Shown here piece after piece: positions 43,401-52,448 of a stretch of 64,000 bases of DNA; within the stretch, counting starts at the first letter, position 1; every line of letters begins with the position of its first letter. Source of the DNA: an uncultured Collinsella sp. (GTDB lineage Bacteria; Actinomycetota; Coriobacteriia; Coriobacteriales; Coriobacteriaceae); NCBI GenBank assembly GCA_958439425.1, contig CAUBVH010000004.1, forward strand, positions 62,001-126,000, read 5' to 3'. Under the pieces are notes generated by a model that saw only the letters and a program-made list of their open reading frames with translations, ran no database searches and had not been told where the DNA came from. A program made the translations under genes and the position numbers.

Positions 43401-44549
43401 GTGTCGGAAAATAGGGATTACTACGAGGTGCTTGGCGTCGACAGGGATGCCGACGCGCGGACGATTAAGCGTGCGTTTTTAAAGAAGGCCCGTACCGTAC
43501 ATCCGGATGTTTCGGACGATCCCGAGGCCGAGGCCAAGTTCAAGGAGCTCAACGAGGCCTATTCCGTTCTTTCCGATGAGCAGAAGCGTGCTAACTACGA
43601 CCGTTACGGCACCGCGGACGGCCCCGGTGGCTCTGGTTATGTCGACATCAACGATATCTTTGGTGGCATGGGCATGGACGACCTGTTCTCGTCGTTCTTT
43701 GGCGGTGGCGCCGGTGGTGGCGCCCGCGGCCGTCGCGAGCGTCGTCGCGGTCGTGACATGGCCATCTCGCTTTCGGTGACGCTCGAGGAGGCGGCGCTCG
43801 GCTGCAAAAAGACTATCAGCTATGACCGCCTTGCTCCTTGCGAGGACTGCAATGGCACCGGTAGGGCAGAGGGCGCACAGGAAAAGCAGTGCGGCCGCTG
43901 CCACGGTACGGGCTACGTCACGACGGTTCAGCGTTCGTTCCTGGGCCAGGTTCAGTCTTCCTCGCCTTGCCCCGACTGCCATGGCGAGGGTACGGTTATC
44001 GACCATCCCTGCGAGACCTGCGACGGTCAGGGCCGCACGCCTTCGCATGAAAAGATCGACATCGATATTCCCGCCGGCGTTTCGACCGGTCGACAGCTGC
44101 GTGTGAGCGGCTTTGGCGAGGCCGGCCTTCGCGGCGAGCCTTCGGGCGACTTGATTGTCAACGTGCGCGTTGCCGACCATGAGCGCTTTAAGCGCAACGG
44201 TGACGACTTGTACCTGGTGAGCGATATCTCGATTGCACAGGCTGCGCTCGGCTGCGAGATCGAGGTCGAGGGCATTATGCCCGACGAGGTCGTTAAGGTG
44301 ACGGTTCCCGCCGGCGCCCAGTACGGCGACACCGTGAGCGTCAATAATTACGGCATGCCGCGCATTGGCGGTGGCGGTTCGCGTGGCCGCCTGATCGTGC
44401 AACTGCGCGTGGTCGTTCCCACCAATCTTTCCAATAAGCAGCGCGAGCTGCTCCGTGCTTTTGCCGATGAGATGGGCGATGACGTCGCTTCCGGTAAGAA
44501 GTCGGTGACCGACCGTATCAAGAGTGCCCTCGACGATATCCTCGATTAA
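43401..44549 (+). CDS. dnaJ: Chaperone protein DnaJ
   Basis: The standard type I Hsp40 partner of DnaK. The 382-residue protein has a J domain (DYYEVLGVDRDADARTIKRA, HPD), a Gly-rich linker (GGGAGGGARGRRERRRGRD), four CxxCxGxG zinc repeats (CEDCNGTG, CGRCHGTG, CPDCHGEG, CETCDGQG), and both C-terminal domains ending VVPTNLSNKQRELLRAFADE. The start is GTG at 43401 with GGAAGGA 7 nt upstream. mtaB follows 9 nt later. It may be the main cytosolic DnaJ, with the upstream copy specialised. Confidence 0.95.
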   Translation: MSENRDYYEVLGVDRDADARTIKRAFLKKARTVHPDVSDDPEAEAKFKELNEAYSVLSDEQKRANYDRYGTADGPGGSGYVDINDIFGGMGMDDLFSSFFGGGAGGGARGRRERRRGRDMAISLSVTLEEAALGCKKTISYDRLAPCEDCNGTGRAEGAQEKQCGRCHGTGYVTTVQRSFLGQVQSSSPCPDCHGEGTVIDHPCETCDGQGRTPSHEKIDIDIPAGVSTGRQLRVSGFGEAGLRGEPSGDLIVNVRVADHERFKRNGDDLYLVSDISIAQAALGCEIEVEGIMPDEVVKVTVPAGAQYGDTVSVNNYGMPRIGGGGSRGRLIVQLRVVVPTNLSNKQRELLRAFADEMGDDVASGKKSVTDRIKSALDDILD

Positions 44550-44558
44550 GGAGCCCGC

Positions 44559-45851
44559 GTGCTCGCACCCCATATTTCCGTCGTCAACCTCGGCTGCCGT
44601 GTCAACCGGGTTGAGTCTGACCGTATCACTGCCGATCTTATGCGCCTGGGCTTTGCTATTGTGGAGCCCCAGGATGCCGACTTGATCGTCATTAACACCT
44701 GTGCCGTTACGGGCGAGGCCGAGGCCAAGACCCGTAAGGCCGTCCGCCATGCGCTGGCCCATCAAAACGAGCCCTATGTGGTCGTGACCGGCTGCGTGGT
44801 CAACCTGCATCCCGAGGAGCTGCTGGAGCTATCCGACCGCGTGATCGCCGAGCCGTCCAAGATCGATGTCGCCGAACGTGTCTGCGAGGTGTTGGGCGTT
44901 GAGTCCGATAGCGTTCCCGCCTGCAGTGATGGCGAGGTTGTCGATGCGCTCGGTCGCTCTCGCCTGGGCGTGAAGATTCAGGACGGCTGCAACCATCGCT
45001 GCACCTATTGCATTGTGTGGAAGGCACGCGGCCCCGAGCGCTCCGTGCCCGTCGAGTCCGTGCTCGAGCAAGTTCGCGAGGCCCAGGAGGCCGGCGTGCC
45101 CGAGGTCGTGTTGACCGGCGTGAATCTGGGTGCCTATGACGGCAAGAGCGCGACCGACGAGCATGTCGAAATCGATGAGCTGCTCGAGGCCATCATGGAG
45201 CGCACGACTATTGCGCATGTGCGCATTTCCTCGGTCGAGCCCATGGATATCTCTGAGCGCCTGCTTAAGGTTATGGCGCGCTATCCGCAGCGTATCGCCC
45301 CGTTTTTGCACCTGCCCGTGCAGTCTGGCTGCACGGCGACGCTGCATCGCATGGGCCGTCCCTATAGTGCCGAGGCCTTTGAGGATACGGTGCGCATGAT
45401 CCGTGCGAACCTGCCACAGGCCGCACTTTCGTGCGACGTTATCGTCGGTTTTCCTGGCGAGACGGACGAGGAGTTCGAGGAGTCGCTGGCGCTGTGCCGT
45501 CGCGTGGGCTTTTCGCGCATGCACGTGTTTCGCTATAGCAAGCGCCCCGGCACCCTCGCCGCCGACATGCCCGACCAGGTACCGCCTGAGGTCATGGCCG
45601 AGCGCAGCCGTCGCATGCGCGCGGCGGCTCAGGAGCTCGCGGTTGCCGATGCCCGCCGTCGCGTGGGTACCGTCGAGCGCGCCGTGCTTGAGTACGGTGA
45701 TAATTTGACGCTTGGCTCGTTCCATCATGCCCGTCTTGATGATACCTGTGGACTCACAGCCCCGTGCCTGCTCGATGTTGCTATCATCGGAGTCGATGAT
45801 TCCGGCTTGGTCCATGCACGCAGGGAGGTTCATGGAAGCCTCGAAGATTAG
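44559..45851 (+). CDS. mtaB: tRNA t6A37 methylthiotransferase (MtaB family)
   Basis: A radical-SAM enzyme adding a methylthio group to t6A37 in tRNA. The 430-residue protein has the N-terminal UPF0004 cluster Cys (NLGCRVN, NTCAVTGEAE, VTGCVVNLHP), the radical-SAM triad CNHRCTYC, and a C-terminal TRAM-like region. The start is GTG at 44559 with AAGGAG 6 nt upstream. It is one of two methylthiotransferases here, rimO (59264) being the other. The end overlaps phoH by 20 nt. The dnaJ-mtaB neighbourhood supports MtaB over MiaB. Confidence 0.92.
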   Translation: MLAPHISVVNLGCRVNRVESDRITADLMRLGFAIVEPQDADLIVINTCAVTGEAEAKTRKAVRHALAHQNEPYVVVTGCVVNLHPEELLELSDRVIAEPSKIDVAERVCEVLGVESDSVPACSDGEVVDALGRSRLGVKIQDGCNHRCTYCIVWKARGPERSVPVESVLEQVREAQEAGVPEVVLTGVNLGAYDGKSATDEHVEIDELLEAIMERTTIAHVRISSVEPMDISERLLKVMARYPQRIAPFLHLPVQSGCTATLHRMGRPYSAEAFEDTVRMIRANLPQAALSCDVIVGFPGETDEEFEESLALCRRVGFSRMHVFRYSKRPGTLAADMPDQVPPEVMAERSRRMRAAAQELAVADARRRVGTVERAVLEYGDNLTLGSFHHARLDDTCGLTAPCLLDVAIIGVDDSGLVHARREVHGSLED

Positions 45852-46818
45852 ACTTACCGTTCCCGAGGGGATTGATCCCTCGCGCGTTTTGGGCGCCGGC
45901 GACGGCGTCCTTCGTGCGCTCGAGAGCTTGGTTCGCGCCCATGTGGTCGCCTGTGGCGATAGCATCGCCGTGAGCGGTGACCCGGACGAGGTCGAGCTCG
46001 TGGCGCGCTTTTTCGAACATGCTTTTCGCGAGGCGGCGGCCGGCCGTACCCTTTCTTCCGACGATGTCTCGCGTTGCCTGGCCGTCTTGCGCGACGGCGA
46101 GCATGAGGCCACATCGCTTCGCGATGATGTGCTGCTATCGTACCGCGGTCGCGTTATCCGCCCCAAGACGCTCGGTCAAAAGCGCTATGTGGATGCCATC
46201 CGCTCTTCCACCATCACGTTTGGCGTCGGTCCCGCCGGTACCGGTAAAACCTATCTGGCCATGGCGCTCGCCGTTGCCGCGCTCAAGCGCCATGAGGTGG
46301 GCCGCCTGATCCTGACGCGCCCGGTTGTCGAGGCGGGGGAGAACCTGGGCTTTTTGCCCGGTACCCTCGAGGAAAAGATCGACCCGTATATGCGCCCGCT
46401 CTATGATGCCCTCTTTGACATGATGGATCGCGAACGCACCGATGAGCTTATGGAGCGTGGCGTGATCGAGATCGCGCCGCTCGCCTACATGCGCGGTCGA
46501 ACGCTGAGTGATGCCTTTGTGGTGCTCGATGAGGCGCAAAACACGACGCCCGAGCAGATGAAGATGTTCCTGACGCGTCTAGGTTTTAATTCCAAGTTTG
46601 TGATTACCGGCGACCTGAGCCAGCGTGACCTGGTGGGTCGTCGCGGCGGTCTTGCCGATGCCGAAAGGATTCTGGGTCGCGTCGACGATGTGGCGTTTTC
46701 TCACCTGGAGCGCGCCGATGTGGTGCGCCATGCCCTGGTGGGCCGTATTGTTGAGGCCTATGATGCATACGACGATGCGCGTGAGCAGCGCGCACACGAT
46801 CGAAAGGAGTCTCGTTGA
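45832..46818 (+). CDS. PhoH-like ATPase (PhoH/YbeZ)
   Basis: A cytoplasmic P-loop ATPase linked to RNA handling; its usual partner is YbeY, encoded next. The 328-residue protein has an N-terminal KH-like region, Walker A VGPAGTGKTYLAMALAV, RPVVEAGENLGFLPGTLEEK, and Walker B FVVLDEAQNTTPEQMKMFLT. The ATG at 45832 is chosen, although GGGAGG is only 3 nt away; an ATG at 45814 lacks any site. It overlaps the end of mtaB and, through TTGA, the start of ybeY. Confidence 0.94.
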   Translation: MEASKIRLTVPEGIDPSRVLGAGDGVLRALESLVRAHVVACGDSIAVSGDPDEVELVARFFEHAFREAAAGRTLSSDDVSRCLAVLRDGEHEATSLRDDVLLSYRGRVIRPKTLGQKRYVDAIRSSTITFGVGPAGTGKTYLAMALAVAALKRHEVGRLILTRPVVEAGENLGFLPGTLEEKIDPYMRPLYDALFDMMDRERTDELMERGVIEIAPLAYMRGRTLSDAFVVLDEAQNTTPEQMKMFLTRLGFNSKFVITGDLSQRDLVGRRGGLADAERILGRVDDVAFSHLERADVVRHALVGRIVEAYDAYDDAREQRAHDRKESR

Positions 46819-47324
46819 GTGTATTGATCAGCAACGATGCCGAGCTCGATACGCTGCTCGATGCCCAGGAGGTGGAGCACATCTGCTCAGTTGTGCTTGC
46901 CGCCGAGGGTGTTGAGCGTGAGGTCGAGATTTCCCTTTCGTATGTCGATGAGGACGAGATGCACGAGCTCAACCACGAGTGGCGCGGCATCGATCGCACG
47001 ACCGACGTGCTCTCGTTTGAATGTGACTCGGCCTTTGACGAGGACATTCCCGCCGACGAGACGCTCGAGCTCGGCGATATTATCCTGGCCCCGCAGGTTA
47101 TTGCCCGCCAGGCCCCCGGCTTTGGCAACAGCCCCGCCGATGAGTGCCGACTGATGCTCGTGCACGGAATGCTGCACCTGCTGGGTTACGACCACATCGA
47201 GGACGATGAGGCCGAGGTCATGGAGGCACGCGAGGATGCCATCCTGCGCGACCTGGCGCTTGAGCGCGGCGAGGACCCCAAACTCGTCCACGTCGGCCCC
47301 ATAACCAATCATGCCCACGACTAG
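46815..47324 (+). CDS. ybeY: Endoribonuclease YbeY
   Basis: A zinc metalloprotein needed for 16S rRNA 3'-end maturation and ribosome quality control. The 169-residue protein has the metal site LVHGMLHLLGYDHIEDDE (three His) and the RTTDVLSFE segment. The start is TTG at 46815, overlapping the phoH TGA, with GAAAGGAG about 6 nt upstream. The order phoH-ybeY-dgkA-era-recO is highly conserved. Confidence 0.96.
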   Translation: MSVLISNDAELDTLLDAQEVEHICSVVLAAEGVEREVEISLSYVDEDEMHELNHEWRGIDRTTDVLSFECDSAFDEDIPADETLELGDIILAPQVIARQAPGFGNSPADECRLMLVHGMLHLLGYDHIEDDEAEVMEAREDAILRDLALERGEDPKLVHVGPITNHAHD

Positions 47325-47333
47325 GAGCCGTCT

Positions 47334-47711
47334 ATGATTCCCGGATCGAACAAGGACCATCCGTCCTTTTTAAAGTCGTTCTCATACGCGATGGAGGGCT
47401 TCGTCACTGCCGTCAAGACCGAGCGCAATATCAAGGTCATGCTCGTGGCGGGCGTGTGCACCGTCATTGCCGGCTGCATCGTGGGGCTCGATATTGCCGA
47501 GTGGGCTACGGTCATCATCTGCTGTGGCCTGGTGATTCACGGCGAGTTGTGCAATACCGCCATGGAGGCGATTGTGGACCTGGCGACCCAGGAGCTGCAT
47601 CCGCTGGCCAAGCGCGCGAAGGATATCGCCGCTGCCTCTGTATACGTTCTTTCCATTACAGCCGCGATCGTTGGCTTGCTTGTCTTTGCCCACGCGCTCG
47701 ACTTTATTTAG
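47334..47711 (+). CDS. dgkA: Diacylglycerol/undecaprenol kinase family protein
   Basis: A small trimeric membrane kinase. In Gram-positives the substrate is usually undecaprenol, recycling the cell-wall carrier. The 125-residue protein has three hydrophobic helices and the signature HGELCNTAMEAIVDLATQE. The ATG at 47334 has GGAG about 6 nt upstream. It fits between ybeY and era as in Bacillus. Undecaprenol as substrate is an inference from family and lineage. Confidence 0.92.
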   Translation: MIPGSNKDHPSFLKSFSYAMEGFVTAVKTERNIKVMLVAGVCTVIAGCIVGLDIAEWATVIICCGLVIHGELCNTAMEAIVDLATQELHPLAKRAKDIAAASVYVLSITAAIVGLLVFAHALDFI

Positions 47712-47723
47712 AAAGGGATTCCC

Positions 47724-48794
47724 ATGTCCGACAATATGCAGCCTACCGATGGAGTTTTGGATGACGAGGTCCTGGACGAGGCTGAAGGTGCCGATTTGTT
47801 TGACGAGGTCGAGGAGTTCGATCCGTTTGAGGGTATGAGCGACGAGGAGCTCGATGCCCTGTGCGACGAGGATGAGAGCCTCGTGGGCTTTGGCGACGTG
47901 GAACCCGGTTTCCGCAGCGGCTTTGTGGCCCTGGTCGGTCGCCCCAACGCCGGCAAGTCCACGCTGCTCAATGCCTGTTACGGCAAGAAGGTCGCCATCA
48001 CCTCTCCGGTGGCCCAGACGACCCGCCGCCGTATGCGCGCCGTGGTCAACCGCCCCGGTTACCAGCTGGTCTTCGTTGACACTCCGGGTATCCACAAGCC
48101 CAAGGACGGCCTGGGATCCGAGCTCAACAAGAGCGCCCTGTTTGAGCTCAATGACGTAGACGTCGTCGCGTTTCTGATCGACGCCACCAAACCCATCGGC
48201 AGGGGAGACGCCTGGGTTGCCGAGCGTGTCAAGAGCGCCCGTTCCAAAAAGGTCCTGGTGCTTACGAAGGCCGACGAGGCCGATCCCGCCCAGGTTATGG
48301 AACAGCTCAAGGCCGCTCACGAGCTCATGGAATATGACGACGAGATCGTGACGTCGTCGGTCAAGAACTTCAACGTCGATGCGTTTATCGAGACCGTCGC
48401 TCACTTTTTGCCCGAGGGCCCGCGCTGGTTCCCTGAGGACATGGGCACCGACGCGTCCGACGAGACCCTCGTGGCCGAGTTTGTACGCGAGAAGGTTCTG
48501 CGTCGCACCCGCGACGAGATCCCCCACTCCGTGGGCGTCATCTGTGACGCGCTCGAGCAGACTAAGAAGGTGCTGCGCGTGCACGCCACGATTTACGTCG
48601 AGCGCGAGGGGCAGAAGGGCATCATCATCGGCAAGGGCGGCGAGATGATTAAGCATATCGGCATCGATGCCCGTCGCGACCTTGAGCGTATCTTTGGCAC
48701 GCAGGTCTTTTTGGAGCTCGACGTGAAGGTCAAGGCCGGCTGGCGCGATGACGAGGCACAGATCCGCCGCTTTGGCTACAATGCCGAAGATTAA
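47724..48794 (+). CDS. era: GTPase Era
   Basis: Era binds the 3' end of 16S rRNA and guides 30S assembly. The 356-residue protein has an extra, very acidic N-terminal tail of about 60 residues, then the G-domain (VGRPNAGKSTLLN, DTPGIHKPKDGLG, TKADEAD in the NKxD position) and the C-terminal KH domain (GQKGIIIGKGGEMIKHIG). The ATG at 47724 has AAAGGGA upstream, and the tail is in frame with good codon use, so the extension looks real. Confidence 0.95.
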   Translation: MSDNMQPTDGVLDDEVLDEAEGADLFDEVEEFDPFEGMSDEELDALCDEDESLVGFGDVEPGFRSGFVALVGRPNAGKSTLLNACYGKKVAITSPVAQTTRRRMRAVVNRPGYQLVFVDTPGIHKPKDGLGSELNKSALFELNDVDVVAFLIDATKPIGRGDAWVAERVKSARSKKVLVLTKADEADPAQVMEQLKAAHELMEYDDEIVTSSVKNFNVDAFIETVAHFLPEGPRWFPEDMGTDASDETLVAEFVREKVLRRTRDEIPHSVGVICDALEQTKKVLRVHATIYVEREGQKGIIIGKGGEMIKHIGIDARRDLERIFGTQVFLELDVKVKAGWRDDEAQIRRFGYNAED

Positions 48795-48806
48795 GCCTCG
48801 GCGTTC

Positions 48807-49556
48807 ATGGCAGGCTCTCGCACATATCGCACAAAGGTGCTCGTCCTCGACAAGACGAAGCTCAAGGAAACCGACCTGATCTTGACCATGCTCGACGAAC
48901 GGGGACGGCAGGTGCGTGCCGTGGCTAAGGGCGCGCGTAAGCCCGGCGGTCGCCTTGCGGCCCGCTGTGAGCTTTTCTGTACCGTCGATATGCTGCTCGC
49001 GCGTGGTCGCTCGCTTGACGTGGTTTCTCAGGCGGAGCTTATGGAGGCGCCACTCGGTGCCGCTCCTGACTACGAGACGATCTGTGCCGCCAGCGCGATT
49101 GCCGAGGTTGCGCGCGTGTGCTCTTTCGAGGATGCCGAGGATCCATTTACCTTTGCCATCACGCAGCGGGCGCTCACGCTTGTCGGCTGCGGGCTCGACT
49201 CGGCACATATGGACCTGCTCGTGGCAGCCTTTGTCTTTAAACTGCTGTCGCACGTTGGTTACCGCCCCGATTTCTCGGCATGCGTCTCGTGCGGCGATCC
49301 CATGCTCTCGCATTTCTCGGCCCAGGCCGGCGGGCTTCTGTGCGGGTCGTGCGCCTCGAGCGTGCCTGGCGCCGAGTTGGTATCGGTCGGCGAGGTCGCA
49401 TGGCTGCGCGCTCTGATGTCCATGACATTCGATGCCCTTATGGACGAGCTGATCGATCCGCATACGGCTACGTTTTTGCTGGGGCTTTCGCATGTTTGGG
49501 CCGCCACGCACACCGATCAGCGGCTCCGTGCGATGGAATTCATGTTGGGTCGGTGA
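48807..49556 (+). CDS. recO: DNA repair protein RecO
   Basis: RecO, with RecR and RecF, loads RecA on gapped DNA. The 249-residue protein has an N-terminal OB fold (KVLVLDKTKLKETDLILTML), a helical domain and a zinc site (CVSCGDP and LLCGSCAS). The start ATG at 48807 lies 12 nt after era with no clear ribosome site, so coupled translation is likely. It closes the mtaB-to-recO gene string. Confidence 0.94.
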   Translation: MAGSRTYRTKVLVLDKTKLKETDLILTMLDERGRQVRAVAKGARKPGGRLAARCELFCTVDMLLARGRSLDVVSQAELMEAPLGAAPDYETICAASAIAEVARVCSFEDAEDPFTFAITQRALTLVGCGLDSAHMDLLVAAFVFKLLSHVGYRPDFSACVSCGDPMLSHFSAQAGGLLCGSCASSVPGAELVSVGEVAWLRALMSMTFDALMDELIDPHTATFLLGLSHVWAATHTDQRLRAMEFMLGR

Positions 49557-49694
49557 TGATGCGCAGGCGCGCGCCGCTTGTGGTAACATACCGACATGTT
49601 GGTACCTCGACCTTGGATGTTCGCTCCACCGGCGGCTTCCCAGTCCGAGGCGAATGGAGTCGCCCGATGGCGACGCAAAACGAAAGGTGAAACA

Positions 49695-49973
49695 ATGACT
49701 GTTTCCAAAGAGCGCAAGGCGGAGCTGACCGCCCAGTTCGGTAACTCCCCGGTCGATACCGGTAACCCCAAGGTTCAGGTCGCCATCCTGTCCGAGCGCA
49801 TCAAGGAGCTGACCGAGCACATGAAGTCCCACCAGAAGGACTTCCACACCCGTCGTGGCCTGCTTATGCTCGTTGGCCGTCGTCGTCGTCTTCTCTCCTA
49901 CATCAAGAAGAACGACATCGTCGAGTACCGTGAGCTCATCAAGGCTCTGGGCATCCGCGACAACATCCAGTAG
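49695..49973 (+). CDS. rpsO: Small ribosomal subunit protein uS15
   Basis: The 92-residue protein has the S15 pattern: FGNSPVDTGNPKVQVAILSE, the rRNA-binding HMKSHQKDFHTRRGLLMLVG and RRLLSYIKKNDIVEYRELIK. The ATG at 49695 follows GAAAGG by about 7 nt; the longer open frame from 49596 is not supported. Between recO and this gene an imperfect inverted repeat GGTAACAT...ATGTTGGTACC (49582-49606) may be part of a leader. pnp follows after an attenuator-like terminator. Confidence 0.97.
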   Translation: MTVSKERKAELTAQFGNSPVDTGNPKVQVAILSERIKELTEHMKSHQKDFHTRRGLLMLVGRRRRLLSYIKKNDIVEYRELIKALGIRDNIQ

Positions 49974-49989
49974 GATTTGTACATGCAAG

Positions 49990-50019
49990 GAGCGTCCTGC
50001 GCAGCGGGGCGCTCTTTTT
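49990..50019 (+). terminator. Terminator between rpsO and pnp
   Basis: GAGCGTCC (49990-49997) pairs with GGGCGCTC (50007-50014), then five T residues. It may be partly read through into pnp. Confidence 0.8.
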
Positions 50020-50089
50020 GTGTAAGGGCGTGAACAATCACGCTCTGAAGCGTGGCGGGGGCAGGGGGCCCGCGTCACATGAGGAGCCT

Positions 50090-50106
50090 GCAGGCAAGGG
50101 GCCTGC
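50090..50106 (+). promoter_or_regulatory. Hairpin just before the pnp ribosome site
   Basis: GCAGGC (50090-50095) pairs with GCCTGC (50101-50106) around AAGGG. It sits a few bases before AAAGGAG of pnp. PNPase autoregulates through its leader in enteric bacteria; the same is possible here but not shown. Confidence 0.35.
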
Positions 50107-50122
50107 GGGGTAAAGGAGAACA

Positions 50123-52369
50123 ATGACACTCGTATCCAAGACCTTTGAGCTGTACGGCAAGACCTACACCTTTGAGTCGGGCGAGCTTGCCAAGCAGGCC
50201 ACCGGCGCCTGCCTGGTCAAGCAGGGCGACACCACGATGCTCGACACCGTGGTCGTCTCCAAGGAGCGCAAGAACTACGACTTCTTCCCGCTGACCGTCG
50301 ACTTCAACGAGAAGATGTACGCCGCCGGCCGCATCCCGGGTGGCTACCTCAAGCGTGAGGGCCGTCCCAGTGAGAAGGCCACGCTCACCGCGCGCATGAT
50401 CGACCGTCCGATTCGCCCGAGCTTCCCGGACGGCTTCCGCAACGAGGTACACATCGTCGCTACCTCGCTCGTCGCCGACCAGGTCAACCCCTTTGACGTC
50501 ATCAACGTCATGGGTGCCTCCCTGGCCATGACGCTCGGCGGCGTGCCCTTCGAGGGCCCGCTTGCCTGCGTGCGCATCGGCCGTAACGTGGAGACCGGCG
50601 AGTTTATCGTCAACCCCACCTACGAGGAGCGCGAGAACTCCGACCTGGACCTGGAGCTGGGCGGCTCTGCCGACTTCATCTCGATGGTCGAGGCCGGCGC
50701 CGAGGAGATCTCCGAGGACGACATGCTCGCCGCCATGAAGTTTGGCCAGGAGGCCCTTGCCGCCTTCTGCCAGGCCCAGGACGAGTTCGTTGCCGAGTGG
50801 GAGCAGGTCAATGGCGCCATCGTCAAGAAGGAGTACCCGCTCGACCAGCCCGTCGAGGGGGTCCAGGAGCGCATCTTCGCCCACTACGACGAGATGGCCG
50901 CCGCCCTTCGCGATGCCGACAAGCTCTCCCGTATCGGTAAGGTCGAGGCTCTGAAGGAGTCCATCCGTGCCGAGTTCACCGAGGAGGAGCAGGCCGCTTG
51001 GGAGCGCGAGATCCCCGTGGCGCTCAAGAAGCTCGAGAAGAAGGCTATGCGCACCATGGTCGTCGAGACCGGCGAGCGCGTCGACGGCCGTGCCGCCGAT
51101 GAGATTCGCCCCATCATGGTGAAGGATAACTACCTGCCGCTCGTTCACGGCTCCGGTCTGTTCCAGCGTGGCCAGACCCAGGTGCTTTCCGTCCTGTCGC
51201 TCGGTATGCTCAACGAGGGTCAGCGTCTGGATACCATCGAGCCCACCGAGGGCAAGCGCTATATGCACCACTACAACTTCCCGCCGTTCTGCACCGGCGA
51301 GACTGGCCGCATGGGCAGCCCCAAGCGCCGCGAGATCGGCCACGGCAACCTGGCCGAGCGCGCCCTGCTCCCGGTGCTCCCCGACGAGAACGAGTTCCCC
51401 TACGCTATTCGCGTGGTCTCCGAGGTCATGGAGTCCAACGGCTCCTCTTCGATGGCTTCGACCTGCGGCTCCACGCTCGCCCTTATGGACGGCGGCGTGC
51501 CTATTAAGCGCCCGGTCTCCGGTATCGCCATGGGCCTGATCCAGGAGGAGGGCAAGACCGTGGTCCTGTCCGATATCCAGGGTCTCGAGGACTTCCTGGG
51601 CGACATGGACTTTAAGGTCACCGGCACCACCGAGGGCATCACCGCCCTGCAGATGGACAACAAGGCCACCGGTCTTACCTTCGACATCTTGGCCCGCGCC
51701 CTGCAGCAGGCCAAGGAGGGTCGCGCCTTCATCCTGCAGAAGATGCTCGATGTGATCCCCGAGCCGCGCCACACCACGCGCAGCACCGCTCCGCGCATCG
51801 TCTCCATCCAGGTTCCGACCGACAAGATCCGCGACGTTATCGGTTCTGGTGGTAAGGTCATCCGCGGCATCCAGGACGAGACCGGTGCCTCGGTCGACAT
51901 CCAGGAGGACGGCACCGTCTTTGTCGGCGGCACCGGCGAGTCCGTCGACCAGGCTGTCGAGCGCATCAAGCTCATCATCAAGGTTCCCGAGCCGGGCGAG
52001 GAGTACACCGGTCGCGTTGTCTCCATCCAGCCCTTCGGTGCCTTCGTGAACCTGCTGCCCGGTAAGGACGGCCTGCTCCACATCTCCCGCGTCGCCAAGG
52101 GCCGCGTGGAGAAGGTCGAGGACGTCCTCAACGTGGGCGACGAGGTCAAGGTCGTCGTCATCGAGGTCGACGACCGTGGCAAGATCTCGCTCGATCGTCT
52201 TGACAAGCCTGAGGCCCCGGCTCGCGCCGAGGGTGCCTCCGAGGGCGACGGCGAGCACTTCCAGCGTCGTGAGCGTCCGCGTCGCGAGCGCTCCGAGCGC
52301 AGCGACCGTCCGCGCCGTCCCGGTGACAACGGAGGCCGCAAGCCCCGCCGCCACCACGACGCCGAGTAA
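50123..52369 (+). CDS. pnp: Polyribonucleotide nucleotidyltransferase (PNPase)
   Basis: A phosphorolytic 3'-5' exoribonuclease central to RNA decay. The 748-residue protein has two RNase PH-like cores (FFPLTVDFNEKMYAAGRIPG and MHHYNFPPFCTGETGRMGSP), a KH domain (IRDVIGSGGKVIRGIQDETG), an S1 domain (YTGRVVSIQPFGAFVNLLPG) and a basic tail rich in Arg (ERPRRERSERSDRPRR). The ATG at 50123 follows AAAGGAGA. A terminator, then a giant hairpin, separate it from RNase J. Confidence 0.98.
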   Translation: MTLVSKTFELYGKTYTFESGELAKQATGACLVKQGDTTMLDTVVVSKERKNYDFFPLTVDFNEKMYAAGRIPGGYLKREGRPSEKATLTARMIDRPIRPSFPDGFRNEVHIVATSLVADQVNPFDVINVMGASLAMTLGGVPFEGPLACVRIGRNVETGEFIVNPTYEERENSDLDLELGGSADFISMVEAGAEEISEDDMLAAMKFGQEALAAFCQAQDEFVAEWEQVNGAIVKKEYPLDQPVEGVQERIFAHYDEMAAALRDADKLSRIGKVEALKESIRAEFTEEEQAAWEREIPVALKKLEKKAMRTMVVETGERVDGRAADEIRPIMVKDNYLPLVHGSGLFQRGQTQVLSVLSLGMLNEGQRLDTIEPTEGKRYMHHYNFPPFCTGETGRMGSPKRREIGHGNLAERALLPVLPDENEFPYAIRVVSEVMESNGSSSMASTCGSTLALMDGGVPIKRPVSGIAMGLIQEEGKTVVLSDIQGLEDFLGDMDFKVTGTTEGITALQMDNKATGLTFDILARALQQAKEGRAFILQKMLDVIPEPRHTTRSTAPRIVSIQVPTDKIRDVIGSGGKVIRGIQDETGASVDIQEDGTVFVGGTGESVDQAVERIKLIIKVPEPGEEYTGRVVSIQPFGAFVNLLPGKDGLLHISRVAKGRVEKVEDVLNVGDEVKVVVIEVDDRGKISLDRLDKPEAPARAEGASEGDGEHFQRRERPRRERSERSDRPRRPGDNGGRKPRRHHDAE

Positions 52370-52393
52370 CAGCCGTACATAAGCAGCTCATGC

Positions 52394-52424
52394 AAGGGCG
52401 ACTCCTAAGGGGTCGCCCTTTTGT
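52394..52424 (+). terminator. Terminator after pnp
   Basis: AAGGGCGAC (52394-52402) pairs perfectly with GTCGCCCTT (52412-52420), followed by TTG. Confidence 0.8.
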
Positions 52425-52448
52425 TTGCGCCCGGGAGGGCCGCATATG

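Noticed and set aside
47382..50129. A 915-codon minus-strand frame across dgkA, era, recO, rpsO and the start of pnp
   Set aside because: It runs antisense to five well-recognised genes, has no family motif and no start signal.
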